A DNA stretch of 14,381 bases from Mucilaginibacter sp. (GTDB lineage: Bacteria > Bacteroidota > Bacteroidia > Sphingobacteriales > Sphingobacteriaceae): contig JAICXZ010000017.1 in assembly GCA_025934475.1 (NCBI GenBank), forward strand, positions 1 to 14,381, read 5' to 3'. Below are positions 1-8,283 of this stretch, one piece after another (the first letter of the stretch is position 1; every line of letters starts with the position of its first letter). The translations under genes and the position numbers were made by a program. The notes under the pieces are model-generated. The model saw nothing but the letters and a program-made list of their open reading frames with translations. It had not been told where the DNA came from and ran no database searches.

Positions 1-197
1 CCCATTTCGGGTTTGATGTTATAGATCGTGACATTACCGTTATATTCTACAAGAATGAACGGTGAGAAGTTTTTAGCGGTCGCAATATTGGTGGTTTTGC
101 GTATGCTGCCTTTTGCCGATAGGCCAAGCCACAGAGCGAAGCTTGCAGTACCGGCGGTTTGGATGAAGCTGCGCCTTGATATTTGGTCAGTAGCCAT
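1..197 (-). CDS. Molybdenum hydroxylase large subunit, isoquinoline 1-oxidoreductase beta-like (N-terminal fragment)
   Basis: This is the first 65 codons of a gene that continues past the left edge. The N-terminus carries a twin-arginine signal, SRRSFIQTAG followed by a hydrophobic stretch FALWLGL, so the mature enzyme is probably exported folded with its cofactor. After it comes FSPFILVEYNGNVTIYNIKP and then EMG, which is the usual start of the first molybdopterin-binding domain in isoquinoline 1-oxidoreductase beta (IorB)-type xanthine dehydrogenase-family proteins. These enzymes hydroxylate N-heterocycles or aldehydes and normally pair with a small [2Fe-2S] subunit. That partner is not in this window and would have to lie to the left. 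The ATG at 197 is preceded by GGTGAAA. A TAACTTTA element about 20 bp upstream is one base off the Bacteroidota -7 box. The family call is fairly safe; the substrate cannot be stated. Confidence 0.75.
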   Translation of the reverse strand, partial: MATDQISRRSFIQTAGTASFALWLGLSAKGSIRKTTNIATAKNFSPFILVEYNGNVTIYNIKPEM

Positions 198-303
198 TTT
201 TCACCGGAATAATGTGTTAAAGTTACGCAATGATATTTGTGCTTTGCAATTAAAATCAGCTATAATTTACCCGTCTAACAATGTTGTTACTTGTTCGTTA
301 TCC

Positions 304-861
304 TCATTCGATTGTTTTGATAATTTTGGCAGGAATCCCACCGACAATTGTATTAGCCGGAACATCTTTATTAACCACTGCTCCCGCCGCCACAACAGCA
401 TTTTCGCCGATAGTTACGCCCGGTAGTATGATTGCTCCCGTGCCAATCCAGGCATTCCTTTTGATAAGAATAGATTTAAGATCAAGTGATTTTCTGTTAG
501 ATGGATCCAAAGGATGATTTTCTGTGATCAGGCTAACTCTCGGCCCTATCTGCACATCATCCTCGATGGTTATTCCTCCCAAATCCAGGAAACTGCAGGC
601 ATGGTTGATAAACACATTTCTTCCCAATTTTATATGTTGTCCGAAATTTGTGTGGAACGGCACAAATGCTATTGTGCTTTTATCTATGGATGTTCCTGTA
701 ATTTCACTCAAACGGTCGCGAATTTGGTCAATATCAGTTGAGGTATTAAGCGCCGCGGATAGTTTTATTGTGCGGGCGACGGCCTCCCATAACCGGGGTA
801 GCTGGGGATCATCATCGGGAATGATCCCACTTGCAAGCATTCTTTCAAATATGTCGGTCAT
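304..861 (-). CDS. Hexapeptide-repeat (LbetaH) O-acetyltransferase, maltose/galactoside acetyltransferase family
   Basis: The protein is 185 aa from the ATG at 861. The N-terminus, TDIFERMLASGIIPDDDPQL, matches the short helical cap of NodL/LacA/Maa-type sugar O-acetyltransferases. The second half is a left-handed beta-helix of hexapeptide turns (IKLGRN, ITIEDD, VQIGPR, AWIGTG, VTIGEN), ending in the family signature GGIPAKIIK. The likely catalytic His is in ENHPLD near residue 116. The enzyme would transfer acetyl from acetyl-CoA to a hydroxyl of a sugar or similar acceptor in the cytoplasm, as a trimer. An upstream TTG at 879 would add six residues, but the family usually begins at MTxxEKML, so the ATG is preferred. 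It is the last gene of the redox cluster, downstream of an NAD(P)H-binding protein. The acceptor is unknown. Confidence 0.85.
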   Translation of the reverse strand: MTDIFERMLASGIIPDDDPQLPRLWEAVARTIKLSAALNTSTDIDQIRDRLSEITGTSIDKSTIAFVPFHTNFGQHIKLGRNVFINHACSFLDLGGITIEDDVQIGPRVSLITENHPLDPSNRKSLDLKSILIKRNAWIGTGAIILPGVTIGENAVVAAGAVVNKDVPANTIVGGIPAKIIKTIE

Positions 862-897
862 GTCTTCGGTCACATCCAAATAATATTTTTTGTTGAT

Positions 898-1476
898 TCA
901 CGAGTTCGGTTTATTGATCCCCAGGTTTTCACAAACATATCGTTCAGGTCTCTCGATAATTTCTGTAATAAAAGTAGCAAGACTTTTTTGCGAAATGACC
1001 GACCCTTTCTCGGGCTCGCTCTTCCGCGTAAGTTCATAGTCAACTTCGTTTGTATTGGTAAACCAGGTTGGCCGCAGGATGGTGTACTCAATATCCGAAG
1101 CCTCGATTACATCCGCCGCTGCGCGGTACGGCCCTAGAACCGGCCGCAAAGGCGTATCATAGATTCCTATCGAGCTGATAAAAATCAATCTTTTGACACC
1201 TGTTTCATTCATCGCTTTCACAATGTTTTGCGCCATAGCGCCAAGATCTCCGGCCAGGTTGGCATACACAATATCCTGTCCTGCTATCGCAGCCTTGAGT
1301 TGGGCGTAATTCAGCACATCGCCCTCAACTATCCTGGCCTTTGAACTGTCGACATTTTTTAAACGGCGAGCGTTGCGAACAAACAAAGTGAGATTTACAT
1401 TCTCTTTTTCAGTGAGGATATCAATTACATGCCCTGCTATATTGCCGCCGGCGCCCAGAATAATTACCTTTTTCAT
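898..1476 (-). CDS. NAD(P)H-binding atypical SDR (NmrA/SDR_a5-like)
   Basis: This 192-aa Rossmann protein starts MKKVIILGAGGNIAGHV. The glycine motif GAGGNIAG (residues 8-15) is followed by VEGDVLN (50-56), the GD that usually contacts the cofactor base, then FISSIGIYD (99-107) and YTILRPTWFTN (131-141). This order is typical of small atypical SDRs related to NmrA and SDR_a5, which bind NAD(P)H as reductases or redox sensors. The canonical YxxxK is not intact: Y117 is followed four residues later by Ala, so classical SDR catalysis is doubtful. The start is placed at the ATG at 1476 because the reading frame extends 22 codons further into the upstream gene without homology-like sequence. It lies 10 bp after the SDR stop, so the two are almost certainly co-transcribed. 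Substrate unknown. Confidence 0.85.
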   Translation of the reverse strand: MKKVIILGAGGNIAGHVIDILTEKENVNLTLFVRNARRLKNVDSSKARIVEGDVLNYAQLKAAIAGQDIVYANLAGDLGAMAQNIVKAMNETGVKRLIFISSIGIYDTPLRPVLGPYRAAADVIEASDIEYTILRPTWFTNTNEVDYELTRKSEPEKGSVISQKSLATFITEIIERPERYVCENLGINKPNS

Positions 1477-1486
1477 TTCGGTAGTT

Positions 1487-2332
1487 TTAGTTCGTTTTCG
1501 GCGCCAGTTCTCCAAACCAATAGGCGGCCGTAACCCCGCCATCCATCAAAAAGTCGCTTCCCGTAATAAATGTGCCATCCTGGCCCATAAGCAATGCACC
1601 AACGTTTCCAACTTCATCAGGAGTTCCGGCTCGTCCCACAGCCGAAAGCTCGATCATCCTGCGGTAGCCATCGCCACGCGGACCGGATAGCTCATCTTTT
1701 GCGAGCGGCGTAATGATGATCCCCGGACTTATGGTGTTGATACGCGCCCCGCGCTTACCCCATCTAACTGCTTCTGCCATCACGCGAAGCGAATTTCCTC
1801 TTTTAGATAATTGATAAGCGTGCAGCGAGTCATTAACCTGGTCGGGTTGAAGGAAATCAAGTGACAACAATTCATCCGCTGGTATAGTCGCCAGTGCCTT
1901 GTTTTGTTCCGGAGTCAGCGCGGGTAAGCGGTGCCCTGATTGAGAAGCGATAACTACGCCCGAGCCGCCGGCTGCGATGATATTGCCAAACTCCTCCAGG
2001 ATCACAGCATTTCCATACAGGTCGACATGCAATATGGTGGACGGCGAAGCCTGTGACGGCGAAACGCCTGCAGCCTGTATCAGCCCGATGACGCTGCCAA
2101 TTGACGTGGCTTTTTTAACCAGCGCCTCAATGGACGGACGCGAAGATATGTCAACCGTAGTTGTACTGACTTCGAAACCTGCTTCACTGAGCACTTTTGC
2201 AGCAGCATCTGCGTTTTCCTGGCGAAGATCGGCCAGCAATACATGTTTGCCGGCGCTTACTCTGCGGGCGATTGCCTGGCCAATTGAGCCGGCGCCGATG
2301 ACAACGATTACTTCTATGTTATTTGTTTTCAT
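1487..2332 (-). CDS. Short-chain dehydrogenase/reductase (classical SDR)
   Basis: The protein is 281 aa. It has the N-terminal cofactor motif GAGSIGQAIA (13-22), where the usual TG of classical SDRs is replaced by GA. These follow: ADLR (34-37), VDIS (60-63), QAAGVS (86-91), a serine region VIASQSGH (127-134), the catalytic pair Y173-QLS-K177, the ISPGIIITP segment (201-209) and a C-terminal FLMDGGVT typical of the tetramerising tail. It should catalyse NAD(P)-dependent oxidation or reduction of an alcohol/carbonyl in the cytosol. An insertion between the Ser and Tyr, about 30 residues rich in Leu, Gln and Asp (about 140-170), is longer than in most classical SDRs and may shape the substrate pocket. 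It sits 30 bp after an aldo/keto reductase and 10 bp before an NAD(P)H-binding gene. Substrate not identifiable. Confidence 0.9.
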   Translation of the reverse strand: MKTNNIEVIVVIGAGSIGQAIARRVSAGKHVLLADLRQENADAAAKVLSEAGFEVSTTTVDISSRPSIEALVKKATSIGSVIGLIQAAGVSPSQASPSTILHVDLYGNAVILEEFGNIIAAGGSGVVIASQSGHRLPALTPEQNKALATIPADELLSLDFLQPDQVNDSLHAYQLSKRGNSLRVMAEAVRWGKRGARINTISPGIIITPLAKDELSGPRGDGYRRMIELSAVGRAGTPDEVGNVGALLMGQDGTFITGSDFLMDGGVTAAYWFGELAPKTN

Positions 2333-2362
2333 GAGGATAATGGTACAGTCTAATTTTTCATT

Positions 2363-3355
<993 letters not shown>

Positions 3356-3398
3356 TTATAGGCTGTTTTTTACTAAAGGTATTTGACAGTTATCTGTT

Positions 3399-3896
3399 TT
3401 AATGCTGCGGGTTATTATTATTCATTTTAACCGGCCGGAGCAGTGTTGAGAAAGTGAGTGAGCCCATCTTCCATTTGCCGTTTTCTTTGATATACACCTC
3501 AGTCACCATAAAGGCATGGGTTACTTCGTTTCCGCCAACGACTGCCAGCAAGTCGATGTCATTTAACAGGATGGCCGTGGTACCAAAAATATTCACCGAC
3601 GCGCCGTACACCACAGCTTTCTTATACCAGATCCCGCCACCTTTAATTGTATTCAATTCCTGCGATTTTCCCCAGCTTCCGCCCATGTGAACAAAGACAC
3701 ACTTTTCGTCAAACAATCCATTTAAGGTATCTACACTTTTGTTAGCCATCCATTGCCATTTGGCTTTGGAAAGATCAAGGAGTTCCTGTTCTTCTTTCGT
3801 GACGGTTGTATTTGTTGAGTTCGGTAATTTAGCCTGGGCATGCGATAGCTGCACACCGGCTATGCACAATAAAATAGCGATAATTGCTCTTTTCAT
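3399..3896 (-). CDS. Secreted NTF2-like / DUF4440-type protein
   Basis: The protein is 165 aa with a clear signal peptide (MKRAIIAILLCIAGVQLSHA, cleavage probably before QA), so it is periplasmic or exported. The mature part has the cone-shaped NTF2-like pattern of the DUF4440 family: an opening helix EEQELLDLSKAKWQWMANK, then DTLNGLFDEKCVFVHMGG, and strands ending in VTEVYIKENGKWKMGSLTF. Members of this fold are small ligand-binding proteins or isomerase-like enzymes, and the family name does not give a reaction. It is the only exported product in this redox cluster apart from the molybdenum hydroxylase. The 16 bases spanning its start codon and leader are identical to those of the lipoprotein gene starting at 7307. 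Confidence 0.8.
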   Translation of the reverse strand: MKRAIIAILLCIAGVQLSHAQAKLPNSTNTTVTKEEQELLDLSKAKWQWMANKSVDTLNGLFDEKCVFVHMGGSWGKSQELNTIKGGGIWYKKAVVYGASVNIFGTTAILLNDIDLLAVVGGNEVTHAFMVTEVYIKENGKWKMGSLTFSTLLRPVKMNNNNPQH

Positions 3897-3909
3897 GATT
3901 TTAGGTTTT
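3897..3909 (-). promoter_or_regulatory. Leader element shared with the gene at 7307
   Basis: AAAACCTAAAATC stands directly before the ATG of the NTF2-like gene and is identical to the leader of the duplicated lipoprotein gene. Both products carry signal peptides, and no other gene in the window has this leader. Confidence 0.4.
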
Positions 3910-3921
3910 ATGGATTGGTTT

Positions 3922-4890
<969 letters not shown>

Positions 4891-4922
4891 TTACTGGGTG
4901 CATCAGCGGCAAATAAAAGCCG

Positions 4923-4930
4923 TAGTTTTG
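4923..4930 (+). promoter_or_regulatory. Bacteroidota-type -7 box for the AraC-family gene
   Basis: TAGTTTTG matches the TAnnTTTG -7 consensus exactly and lies 21 bp before the ATG at 4952. Transcription would start near 4935, leaving a leader of about 15 nt. This also supports the downstream start, because longer N-terminal extensions would lie upstream of the box. No convincing -33 TTTG is visible at the usual distance. Confidence 0.4.
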
Positions 4931-4951
4931 GATAAGATAAAGCGCAATGCT

Positions 4952-5851
4952 ATGGAAGAGATAAACAGATTTGACAGCATCAGCCAGTATAATGCCTACA
5001 ACAACCACGAAACCCTGCACCCGTTGGTGAGCGTTATTGATTACTCGAAGGCGAGCCCGAGGATGCTCAGGAAATCATATTTTGGCTTCTATGCCGTGTT
5101 GCTAAAGGATGTGAAATGCGGCGACCTGCGTTATGGTAAGAATTACTACGATTACCAGGAAGGAACGTTGGTTTTTGTTGGTCCCGGGCAGATAGCGGGT
5201 ATAGAAAATTCAAACGAGATCTACCAGCCCAAAGGCTTTGGCCTGGTGTTTCACCCCGACCTGATCCGCGGCACCTCGCTGGGCAAGCATATACATGATT
5301 ATACTTTCTTTTCGTACGAAGTGCGCGAAGCCCTTCATCTATCCGAGCGCGAGCGACAGACTGTACTGGATTGCATGTCGAAAATAGCGATGGAATTGCA
5401 GCAGTCAATCGATAAGCACAGCAAAATGCTGATCACGAACAATATTGAGCTACTGTTGAATTATTGCACACGCTTTTACGACCGCCAGTTCATCACCCGC
5501 GATCACGTTAACAAAGGCATCCTCGAAAAATTTGAAGATACGCTGAACGGCTATTTCGGATCAGACAAACCACAGACACTGGGCCTGCCCTCCGTAGCCT
5601 GGTGCGCCGAACAACTGCACCTATCCCCCAACTATTTCGGCGACCTGATCAAAAAAGAAACAGGCCGCTCGGCACAGGAATACATACAGGCCAAGCTGAT
5701 GGATGTAGCTAAAGAGAAGATATTTGATACCAACAAATCCGTAAGCGAAGTTGCCTATGAGTTAGGTTTCAAATATCCGCAACATTTTACCCGGCTGTTC
5801 AAACAGCGTGTGGGGCAAACGCCGAATGAGTATAGGATGATGAATAACTAG
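4952..5851 (+). CDS. AraC-family transcriptional regulator
   Basis: The protein is 299 aa. Residues 1-190 form a cupin-like sensor domain (EGTLVFVGPGQIAGI, then GFGLVFHPDLIRG). The C-terminal 100 residues carry two helix-turn-helices: AWCAEQLHLSPNYFGDLIKK (216-235) and a second one, VSEVAYELGFKYPQHFTRLF (264-283), followed by the QTPNEYR signature. It is probably a ligand-responsive activator of nearby genes. Its best start is the ATG at 4952, giving MEEINRFDSISQYNA; an open extension back to 4808 reads as low-complexity intergenic sequence. It is divergent from the redox cluster and upstream of a DUF2911 gene, so both are candidate targets. The effector is unknown. Family members in Bacteroidota with this arrangement are usually local regulators of neighbouring oxidoreductases. 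Confidence 0.92.
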   Translation: MEEINRFDSISQYNAYNNHETLHPLVSVIDYSKASPRMLRKSYFGFYAVLLKDVKCGDLRYGKNYYDYQEGTLVFVGPGQIAGIENSNEIYQPKGFGLVFHPDLIRGTSLGKHIHDYTFFSYEVREALHLSERERQTVLDCMSKIAMELQQSIDKHSKMLITNNIELLLNYCTRFYDRQFITRDHVNKGILEKFEDTLNGYFGSDKPQTLGLPSVAWCAEQLHLSPNYFGDLIKKETGRSAQEYIQAKLMDVAKEKIFDTNKSVSEVAYELGFKYPQHFTRLFKQRVGQTPNEYRMMNN

Positions 5852-5874
5852 CTGCCGGCGCACCTGGCAAATCC

Positions 5875-5897
5875 ACCCCAAACGGGGTATATACCCC
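5875..5897. promoter_or_regulatory. G/C-tract palindrome over the -33 region of the DUF2911 promoter
   Basis: GGGGTATATACCCC (5884-5897) is a perfect 14-bp palindrome. The preceding ACCCC-AAAC-GGGGT (5875-5888) is a second inverted repeat sharing the same GGGG, so the two pairings exclude each other. The palindrome covers the place where a -33 element would sit relative to TAGTTTTG at 5912. A repressor or activator site is the likely reading. The C-tract/G-tract flanked by TA resembles operators of CsoR/RcnR-type metal sensors, but no such gene is in the window. Confidence 0.4.
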
Positions 5898-5911
5898 ATC
5901 CTAAATTGACT

Positions 5912-5919
5912 TAGTTTTG
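5912..5919 (+). promoter_or_regulatory. Bacteroidota-type -7 box for the DUF2911 gene
   Basis: TAGTTTTG fits TAnnTTTG exactly and is the same 8-mer as the box ahead of the AraC-family gene. It lies 35 bp before the ATG at 5955, which leaves a leader of about 30 nt. Confidence 0.45.
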
Positions 5920-5954
5920 AGCAAACAAACTCATTTTCAACTTAAAACACAGTT

Positions 5955-6476
5955 ATGAAGACAGCATTTTTTGTAAAGGCCGCCGGCTTTTTTACCTGTT
6001 TATTGTTGGTAGCATCAGTGGCATTCTGCCAGGAAAGTCCGCGTGAAACCGCAAGCGGGAGCATTAACGGGGCGCAGATTAAAATAAACTATGGCAGCCC
6101 CTCGGTAAGAGGAAGGAAAATATGGGGCGGCCTGGTGCCCTACGATGCCATCTGGCGTACGGGAGCCAACGAGGCAACTACCATTGAGACCAGCAAGGAT
6201 ATTAACATTGAAGGCAAACCATTGCATGCAGGCAAATACAGCGTTTTCACCATACCCGGCGAGAAAGAGTGGAAAGTGATCTTCAATTCAGAAACTACGC
6301 AATGGGGCATTAAGGACGATGGATCGGCCAATGACGACCCATCAAAGGATGTGCTTACCATAACAGTTAAACCTGAAAAAGCCAAAGAATTTAAAGAGCA
6401 CCTGACCTTTGTAATCACTGATAAAAGTTTTTCATTGCTTTGGGAAAATTTAGCTGTGCCAGTTTTGATAAACTGA
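5955..6476 (+). CDS. Secreted DUF2911 protein
   Basis: The protein is 173 aa with an N-terminal signal peptide (hydrophobic core about residues 8-24, cleavage around AFC/QES). The mature part shows the DUF2911 hallmarks in order: INYGSPSVRGRKIWGGLVPY (44-63), WRTGANEATTIE (67-78), GKYSVFTIPGEKEW (93-106) and a final strand pair. The family is common in Bacteroidota, is exported or periplasmic, and has no assigned function. It follows the AraC-type gene on the same strand with about 100 bp between, and has its own promoter box with a palindrome upstream. It is followed by a bidirectional terminator. A role beyond the family name cannot be stated. Confidence 0.88.
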   Translation: MKTAFFVKAAGFFTCLLLVASVAFCQESPRETASGSINGAQIKINYGSPSVRGRKIWGGLVPYDAIWRTGANEATTIETSKDINIEGKPLHAGKYSVFTIPGEKEWKVIFNSETTQWGIKDDGSANDDPSKDVLTITVKPEKAKEFKEHLTFVITDKSFSLLWENLAVPVLIN

Positions 6477-6496
6477 GGGTGTGGTAACGCTAAAAG

Positions 6497-6531
6497 AAAA
6501 TAGCGACGGGTTTTAGGCCTATCGCTATTTT
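6497..6531. terminator. Bidirectional intrinsic terminator
   Basis: AAAATAGCGA (6497-6506) and TCGCTATTTT (6522-6531) form a perfect 10-bp stem with a 15-nt loop that itself contains the palindrome TAGGCCTA. The right arm ends in TTTT. On the minus strand the left arm gives ATTTTC followed by TTTTA. It sits 20 bp after the DUF2911 stop and 48 bp after the end of the convergent lipoprotein gene, which fits termination of both. Confidence 0.75.
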
Positions 6532-6538
6532 ACAAAAA

Positions 6539-6575
6539 GTTAACCAGTCACAAGTTAACTAATTAACCAGTTAAC
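6539..6575. repeat. Short GTTAAC-rich repeat
   Basis: GTTAAC occurs three times (6539, 6554, 6570) and TTAACCAGT twice, 23 bp apart, between the terminator and the stop of the lipoprotein gene. It looks like local duplication. No function is visible. Confidence 0.5.
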
Positions 6576-6578
6576 AAA

Positions 6579-7307
6579 TCACTTCGCCTCATTATAAAAC
6601 CTTATATCCGGTTTCCCGATCACCCCTGCACTCTCCATCAACTTTTTCTTTTCGTCAGAGAAAATAGCGGCTTTGGCCTTAGCCATGTCGGAAATACCGA
6701 ACACCAGGTGAACCATGGTAGTGTCGTCAATACCGCGCCCCAATGCCCGGTCAATAAGCCCTTCACTTGCCCGTTTCGCGGAGCCTTCGCCGTCAAATAC
6801 TTTCAGCCATGCATTAAAATCCTTCACCTTGTGGTTCACAATTACAAACTGTTTTGCAGGGCTGCCCGTCATCCTGATGATGTGATAATATTGGATATCT
6901 GGTTTTCCAATAACCCCGCCTTTGTCCATAGCTGCTTTGAGTTTAGGATCGGCCATGAATGCTTTGGCTTTCGCCATGTCGGTAACTTTTACTGCAACAA
7001 GGATGTTGTTAGGATCGTCAACATTTCGGCCTACCGCAAGGTCCTGTCCCCCGGCTGCTTTACGGTTCACCGAATCGGCATCAAAACCAGGCCTCCATTT
7101 GGCATAGTCCTTTACACTGTGGATGACATCGACCACGTCAAACGGAGCTGTCGATGCAGCTGGCTGGGCAGCCATTTTTGTTGTGTCGGTACTGGTTTTT
7201 GTTGTTGTATCGCCGGTGGTTTTGGTTGAAGAACCGCCGCACGAAAAAAATGCTGTTACAATAGTTATTGCCAGCATCATCTGAAATACTGATTTTAACT
7301 TTCCCAT
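6579..7307 (-). CDS. Lipoprotein with two tandem copies of an alpha/beta-barrel-like domain
   Basis: The protein is 242 aa. A type II signal ends in TAFFSC with the lipidated Cys at residue 23, followed by a Ser/Thr/Gly/Lys linker to about residue 55. The rest is an internal duplication. Copy one (about 56-141) and copy two (about 153-238) share, in register, an opening strand then VKDYAKW / VKDFNAW, an Arg in VGRNVDD / LGRGIDD, VTDMAKAKA / ISDMAKAKA, and GVIGKPDIQYY / GVIGKPDIRFY. The length and strand-helix order of each copy resemble ferredoxin-like alpha+beta barrels of the ABM/DUF1330 kind, but the family was not identified. It is probably anchored in the outer or inner membrane facing the periplasm. 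Function unknown. It is convergent with DUF2911 and monocistronic. Its leader matches that of the NTF2-like gene at 3896. Confidence 0.82.
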   Translation of the reverse strand: MGKLKSVFQMMLAITIVTAFFSCGGSSTKTTGDTTTKTSTDTTKMAAQPAASTAPFDVVDVIHSVKDYAKWRPGFDADSVNRKAAGGQDLAVGRNVDDPNNILVAVKVTDMAKAKAFMADPKLKAAMDKGGVIGKPDIQYYHIIRMTGSPAKQFVIVNHKVKDFNAWLKVFDGEGSAKRASEGLIDRALGRGIDDTTMVHLVFGISDMAKAKAAIFSDEKKKLMESAGVIGKPDIRFYNEAK

Positions 7308-7320
7308 GATTTTAGGTTTT
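7308..7320 (-). promoter_or_regulatory. Leader element shared with the gene at 3896
   Basis: Read on the minus strand, AAAACCTAAAATCATG lies immediately at the start codon here (7305-7320), and the same 16 bases occur at 3894-3909 over the start of the secreted NTF2-like protein. The leader is A-rich and lacks GGAGG, as is usual for Bacteroidota translation starts. Confidence 0.4.
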
Positions 7321-7480
7321 GATTGTGAAAAATGGTTGTAAATAGCGGAAAGCCGCCCATCGGCCTTCTTTGGTTTATATATATAAAACTAACTATATAT
7401 ATTGATTTTCAACAAATTATTCAATAATATAATAATTGCATATTCTATTTCTCCCTAATGCGTCCATTCGAGCCATTTAC

Positions 7481-7488
7481 TATATTTG
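7481..7488 (+). promoter_or_regulatory. -7 box for the DUF4760 gene
   Basis: TATATTTG matches TAnnTTTG exactly and ends only 7 bp before the ATG at 7496. If it is used, the transcript would have almost no leader. No -33 element is evident. The 180 bp between the two divergent genes are AT-rich, with TATATA runs near 7376-7402. Confidence 0.35.
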
Positions 7489-7495
7489 AGGCTAT

Positions 7496-8005
7496 ATGAA
7501 CAGCTCTTTCATTGCTCTTATTGCCAACATTGCACTTACGATATCTGTTATCGTGGCCGTTATTTTTGGAATAGCGCAGGTGAGATCAGCTGCCAGAGAT
7601 CGCCGCGAGCGGCTAACATTGGATATCCTGAGCAGCTTCCAGACAAAGGAGTTCGCCGAAATGCTGCACCACACTACCTTTACCAAGTTCCCGGCAACCC
7701 GTGGAGAATGGCTCAAGATGGAGCCGCAGGATCAGATACGCTTTGTACAATTTACCCAGCAAATGGAATCACTGGGGCTTTTACTGGCCGAACGCCTGAT
7801 CAATATCGACCTGGTTGATAAAACATTGGGCGCCTATGTGGTTCACATGTGGGAAAAATGCAAACCCGTTATCCTTGATACCCGCATAACAAACGACGAT
7901 CCTTTCCTCTCCGAATATTTTCAATGGATGGCCGAACAGATAGACCGGCGTATGAAAGAGCGGCCACGTAAGCCTTTCCATCTATCATCCCGGACGGCGA
8001 TATAA
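7496..8005 (+). CDS. Membrane-anchored DUF4760-like protein
   Basis: The protein is 169 aa. One N-terminal transmembrane helix (about residues 5-27, FIALIANIALTISVIVAVIF) is followed by a helical soluble domain: RRERLTLDILSSFQTKEFAE, a segment QFTQQMESLGLLLAERLINI, then VVHMWEKCKPVI and DPFLSEYFQWMAEQ. This order (TM helix, LL..FQ..EF, MESLGLLL, DLV, W..C.P.I) resembles DUF4760 proteins, which are of unknown function. The ATG at 7496 is chosen because the next Met would remove the membrane helix. The C-terminus is basic (RRMKERPRK). It is divergent from the duplicated lipoprotein gene and apparently monocistronic. Confidence 0.75.
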   Translation: MNSSFIALIANIALTISVIVAVIFGIAQVRSAARDRRERLTLDILSSFQTKEFAEMLHHTTFTKFPATRGEWLKMEPQDQIRFVQFTQQMESLGLLLAERLINIDLVDKTLGAYVVHMWEKCKPVILDTRITNDDPFLSEYFQWMAEQIDRRMKERPRKPFHLSSRTAI

Positions 8006-8283
8006 ATAAGTCCCGATCACAATATTTTCTTTCAAGCTCATTTCGCATCGCTATTCGGCGATTCGGGCCCATTATATGCCATAATATGCAATAATAAAGC
8101 TCATATTTTAAATTTCAGATTTATAATTAATAATTAATTATTTTCTTAATAATGCGAAACCTTATCATTTACATTTCGTATTAGTTTAATATCATTCATA
8201 ATAAAACATTGTCACAATTGCTTTTCAAGGCTTTTAGTTAGGAGCTTTTAAGAAGGGGCGGATTGGGAAGGGAAAGGAAAAAG
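8006..8283. other. AT-rich intergenic region
   Basis: About 278 bp without a credible gene. It contains the perfect AT palindrome AATAATTAATTATT (8129-8142) and a weak hairpin ATCGC-N6-GCGAT near 8046-8061 that could end transcription of the preceding gene. The last 30 bp become purine-rich (GGGAAGGGAAAGGAAAAAG), which may help ribosome binding at 8284. No exact TAnnTTTG box was found. Confidence 0.5.

Noticed and set aside
28..426. Plus-strand frame across the left edge
   Set aside because: It crosses two minus-strand genes with clear families (molybdenum hydroxylase and acetyltransferase) and its own sequence shows no motif.
1477..1542. N-terminal extension of the NAD(P)H-binding protein
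   Set aside because: It lies inside the end of the SDR gene; the Rossmann fold starts at MKKVIILGAGG (1476).
6708..7229. Antisense 173-aa frame over the duplicated lipoprotein
   Set aside because: The lipoprotein has a lipobox and an internal domain repeat; the antisense frame is Cys/Phe-rich without any domain.
7376..7402. TATATA-rich inverted stretch as a specific operator
   Set aside because: It is simple AT sequence in an AT-rich promoter region, so the symmetry is expected by composition.
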